Shown in pieces: positions 60,701-64,000 of a stretch of DNA of 64,000 bases (the first letter of the stretch is position 1; each line of letters begins with the position of its first letter). Source of the DNA: Atopsyche davidsoni (taxonomy: Eukaryota; Arthropoda; Insecta; Trichoptera; Hydrobiosidae); assembly GCA_022113835.1 (NCBI GenBank), contig JAILWY010000002.1, positions 7,604,501 through 7,668,500 on the forward strand, written 5' to 3'. A program made the translations under genes and the position numbers. Below the pieces are notes generated by a model. The model searched no databases, was not told the DNA's origin, and saw only the letters and a list, made by a program, of their open reading frames with translations.

Positions 60701-61705
60701 TGGGTACTCGCCACAGACTATGCGACTTACGCTCTTGTGTACGTGTGCAAAGATTTACCTGAAGATAAGAAGAGAGGTGATTATACACGTTGTTAAATGA
60801 ATCCATTGTGTTTATTATTTATATAAGAGTGTGAAAAATATTACCTAATCAATGAATGTTATTGCACCATCACAAATTATTTATAAGAGATTGATTTAAA
60901 TTTTTTTTCTCTCGCAGTAACCAGCTGGGTTCTCAGCCGGACAAAGACTTTAAGTCCCCAGGCAGTTCTTGCCATGAACGACAAAGTGAAGACCACCGGC
61001 GGTCTCAGCTGGGATTTGTACAGGGAGACGAACCAGAGCGACGCCGCATGCGCCACCGGAGACTCGGCAACTTCTGAACTGCTTCCTGGAGTACTTCCTG
61101 GATCCCCGGCTTTCTTGGCTGCCCTGGGAAAACCGAGCAAGGCAGCCGCGTTCAGTGCTGTTCCAGCAGGGCAAGCTGCCGAGAAAGCAGAAGCCCCTGT
61201 CACTCCTACCAGCCCTCCAACCACTACTGTCCCTCCGGGTCATCGGTGTAATACTAGTCCCGTCCCTAAAACCTCCCCTCCTCCTCCTGAAGTGACTACC
61301 GAAGCGCAGCCTGCTGATGCTTCTACTGCTGCGCCTGTTGCTGCTACTACTGCTGCACCTGTTGCCGCTTCTACCGCCACACTTGTGGCTGCTTCTACAG
61401 CTGCAACAGCAGTTGCTTCTTCTCCTGCACCAGTAGTAGCTTCTTCTGCTGATGTTTCTCCTGCTGCGCCTGTTGCTGTTTCTCCTGCTGCGCCTGTTGC
61501 TGTTTCTCCTGCTGCGCCTGTTGCTGTTTCTCCTGCTGGGCCTGTTGCTGCTGATAAACCTTCCGATCGGGTCACCTTCGTGGCCGTGGCTCCTGACGGT
61601 CTGATGGCGTCCATCACGGTTCCTGCTGAGAATGCCGCTGAGCAGAGAGGAAAAATCGCTGCAGCGGCTGCCGCCACTCTTACGCATGTTCAAAATCACC
61701 ATTAA
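57748..61705 (+). CDS. Secreted lipocalin (bilin-binding/insecticyanin-like) with long Ala/Pro-rich tail
   Basis: Predicted extracellular carrier of a small hydrophobic ligand, possibly biliverdin. Exons 57748-57864, 60038-60252, 60684-60776, 60918-61705. A signal peptide (MMKFLVVLVVLVAVAAA) precedes the core. The three lipocalin signatures are present: SGTWYEIYRYE (GxW), LATDYATYALVYVC (TDY) and SWVLSRTKTLSP (Arg). Four cysteines suit the two disulphides of bilin-binding proteins. Exon 2 as read contains eight G at 60128-60135; seven would keep frame with the downstream lipocalin core, so this copy has a one-base frame shift or a sequence error. The core should end about 35 codons into exon 4. 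Instead the ORF continues about 200 residues, rich in Ala, Pro, Thr, Ser and Val with tandem PAAPVAVS units, to a stop at 61703. The family is normally about 190-210 residues; this would be about 400. The tail could be mucin-like and O-glycosylated. Confidence 0.85.
59917..59992 (-). repeat. tRNA-derived SINE-like segment
   Basis: On the - strand a GCTCGGTGGCTAGC A-box-like element is followed about 40 bases later by a B-box-like GGGCTCAAAATC, as in tRNA-derived SINEs. It lies just upstream of lipocalin 1 exon 2. It cannot fold as a full tRNA. Confidence 0.4.
61460..61555 (+). repeat. 24-base tandem repeat inside the lipocalin tail
   Basis: Three exact copies of a 24-base unit beginning CCTGCTGCGCCTGTTGCTGT plus a variant fourth encode PAAPVAVS three times and then PAGPVAAD. 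Looser related units upstream (APVAAT, APVAAS) show earlier rounds of the same expansion. Such an array is likely to vary in number between individuals. Confidence 0.95.
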
Positions 61706-63629
61706 ACTTAAAATTTCACAATTAATATTAAAATTGTAGAATTGTAATTATTGTATTTAAAAAATTAAATTCAAATAATGCGTTTTACTTATGTGTAAAT
61801 AAATAAACTGTTATTTAATTTATTGTAACTACTGTACTGAATTTTTGAATAAAATATAAAAATAATTTAAATTAGAATGCAAATGAAGTTAACTGTTTCA
61901 AGTGGTTTATTTTATGATTCTGAGCCAGATTTTTCTTGTTTTAAGTAGCACTGATCTTCACAGTTAGATACTGTTAAATAAAATAAGTCGTATTTTATTA
62001 CAAAAATAATCAAATAACTGTGAATCTGAATTGGAAATATGTACATATTAATTTGGTAATACGAATAACTGGGGTACTTACGGACGTATTTTTACATTTT
62101 TTGTGAAAATCAGTAAATAGATATGAATTGATATACCGACAGGGATATTTTTTTTGGGTCAGTATTTTCAACAGCTGTGTGGGATTTAGATAATAAAATC
62201 TCAGCGCTTACAGTGCATAGATAAACAATATTTAAACTACAATGTAAACTACAGAATATTGTAAGCACTCAATAATATCGATTTAAAGCTTTTCTCCCCG
62301 ACTTAAAGTTAAGAGCTCGTTAGTAGAAGATTTCGGTTCTCAAATAGGAAATAATCAAAGCCTAGATTTTTAAGCGCAATCCAGCTACTGAATAAAATAG
62401 TTATTTTTTATTATCAGATCTTCTTATATCCACTGATGAAAAATCATCCCCCAAGAATACGAAGACCTCCACCTAAGATCGTAGAAGATAAAACCAGTAA
62501 GCATTGACTTTTAGTGTCATCCAGATAAACTTGTTTTTGAAACTGTTACTATAAAAAATCAGTGAGTCAAGGTGAATTAATTATTGATATAAGTATATTT
62601 ATCCATAAGTATAATTTACCCCCAGCTACGAGACATATACGAAAGTATATAAATAATATATTTTTAACATACAAATATACGTCAAATAATAATATACATA
62701 ATAACTGATATTTGTGACTTGATTTTTTTTTTGTGTAGTAATTGTTCGCTGTTCAAGCATCAATAAAGAATATGCAGATACGAGGGTTTTTTTAATTTTT
62801 ATCTTTTTGATTATTCGCACAGATCATCTGATAATTAGACAAAAGAATATATTTTTATGGGTTTCATTTTCAGCCTATCTTCAGAAACCAGTAATAAAAA
62901 GTATTTAAATATCAAAAAGGAGGATATTGAAACGAAATGATTAAAAAATATTTAAAATCCGTTATTATTATGAAACACCAATAATAAAATTTACATGATT
63001 TTTTTATTCCAGGAATAATAAACAATATTAGGAACGAATTTTCAGTAAAGGTATTATTTTGAAATTTGGCTAAAATGAAGATTTATGAAATGCGTTTGAT
63101 TTTTAAGCTTATCGTTGAGATAAAAAAATAAATGTTTTTCGATTCAGTTCCACTACTTGAGTTTAAAGCTAGATTGATTTAAAAAAATAGCTCTGTTTTA
63201 GATTATTTCATATTTAAATAAATTGACTTGATACTCCGTGCGCACTGTAACAAAATTAGAATTTTATTTCCTTGCTAACCTGATGAAAATTCAACGCTGC
63301 TGTAATAATTTTTTTTGTAAAAATATTTTTTAATTACAATAATCAATGAATATGAACTTGATAATGTACGAATTTGATATAAAACGTTTTAATATTAGAA
63401 AATATATTTTTAACATGCAATCGATGATACATAAGATGATACAACCGAAATATAACTTTATCTTTAATTATTACCTAACTCTTAAAAATAATCAGTACTT
63501 ATATCAGACAATCGATAATCATATTGAAACAATTAAATACTTACGTAAATAATTATATAAAAGTTTATATAATTAATAAATGCGTCATGTGGCGTGTATT
63601 TTTGGGTGTTTCAGATATCCACGCACCAG
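61706..63629. other. Intergenic sequence between the two lipocalin genes
   Basis: Holds the 3' UTR of lipocalin 1, with AATAAA signals near 61800 and 61850, then AT-rich sequence. The ORFs seen are short and A/T-driven. Nothing else supported. Confidence 0.6.
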
Positions 63630-63637
63630 TATATATA
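63630..63637 (+). promoter_or_regulatory. TATA box of lipocalin 2
   Basis: TATATATA followed by GGAAG sits 91 bases before the ATG at 63721, a spacing close to that of lipocalin 1. A transcription start near 63660 is likely. Confidence 0.6.
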
Positions 63638-63720
63638 GGAAGCAGATTGAGGAACGGGCACCAATCAGTTTTTGTTCTTTACTTCTTGTGGTCGGAGTCT
63701 GAAGTCATCTACCCTTCATC

Positions 63721-64000
63721 ATGAAGCTCTTCATCGTCCTGGCAGCCGTCCTCGCCGTGGGAAGCGCCCAGATCGCCCTGCCTGGCCAGTGCGAAGACGT
63801 CAAGCTGGTCTCCGATTTCGACATTGAGGCTGTACGTATTAAACACTTTGTTATATCCAAGGACATTTGTTTGTGTAAATCATGGTTAATTGATTTTGAT
63901 ATTATATTATACCCCGTATTATATTTTTATTGTTTTGCAAGTGCTGCATGATCAAAAAATTAACAGCGGGGTTCAAAGCCATGGTTTTCGTCAACCCCGA
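63721..64000 (+). CDS. Second insecticyanin-like lipocalin, first exon only (runs off window)
   Basis: The first exon, 63721-63831, encodes a signal peptide (MKLFIVLAAVLAVGSAQ) and then LPGQCEDVKLVSDFDIEA, ending at a GTACGT donor. The cysteine followed by DVK..DFD is the N-terminal pattern of insecticyanins and bilin-binding proteins, and the exon ends at the same place as exon 1 of lipocalin 1. The rest, including the GxW motif, lies beyond the right edge; 63832-64000 is intron. Confidence 0.85.

Noticed and set aside
61460..61555. CRISPR-like or regulatory direct repeats
   Set aside because: The units are contiguous, in frame and coding, with no spacers; the genome is eukaryotic.
60950..61702. 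Long - strand ORFs opposite the lipocalin last exon (250 and 145 codons)
   Set aside because: They are shadows of a GC-rich, codon-biased repeat on the + strand. The + frame joins lipocalin exons in phase; the - frames have no partners and give only Arg/Ser- or Ala-rich runs.

Overview
The window is insect nuclear DNA: genes with short exons and AT-rich GT-AG introns, no operons, two TA-flanked mariner elements, and insect-restricted families. Lepidoptera is the best guess. The three sugar-type gustatory receptors and two insecticyanin/bilin-binding-protein-like lipocalins fit that order, and the first exon of the right-edge lipocalin reads much like an insecticyanin N terminus. Species assignment is inference.

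Left third (0.8-18.5 kb): a cluster of three gustatory receptor (Gr) genes of the sugar clade, two on + (833-6381 and 7913-12052) and one on - (12549-18544, 5' end not found). The two + copies share almost every exon length. Their introns hold a deleted mariner, a jockey-like LINE remnant, an R1-like LINE remnant, tRNA-derived SINE-like segments and other dispersed repeats. At 17312-17551 lies a decayed inverted copy of an intron/exon junction of the HRD1 gene found 7 kb to the right. From 18.5 to 21.2 kb there are only repeats and LINE debris.

Middle (21-46 kb): HRD1/synoviolin, the ER-associated-degradation ubiquitin ligase (21260-28808, +), carrying a broken Tigger transposon in one intron; mitochondrial ribosomal protein L37 (30801-32850, -); and a five-exon DM4/12-like membrane or secreted protein (33993-40105, -). 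One 5 kb intron of that gene contains two complete + strand genes of unknown function (35232-36785, intronless, and 37120-38758). A paralogue with the same exon plan (44123-45708, +) lies divergently 4 kb away.

Right third (46-64 kb): serine/threonine protein phosphatase 5 (47231-53164, -) with a full-length mariner in an intron whose transposase has two in-frame stops; a 4.5 kb gene-poor stretch; a lipocalin (57748-61705, +) with the normal lipocalin core plus a tail of about 200 Ala/Pro/Thr/Ser-rich residues and an extra G in exon 2; and the first exon of a second lipocalin (63721-63831) that runs off the window.

The neighbouring genes have no evident shared pathway. The local themes are tandem or divergent duplication (Gr, DM4/12-like, lipocalin) and heavy transposon invasion of introns. 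Exon boundaries were worked out by hand from splice sites, reading phase and comparison between paralogues; no search was run.
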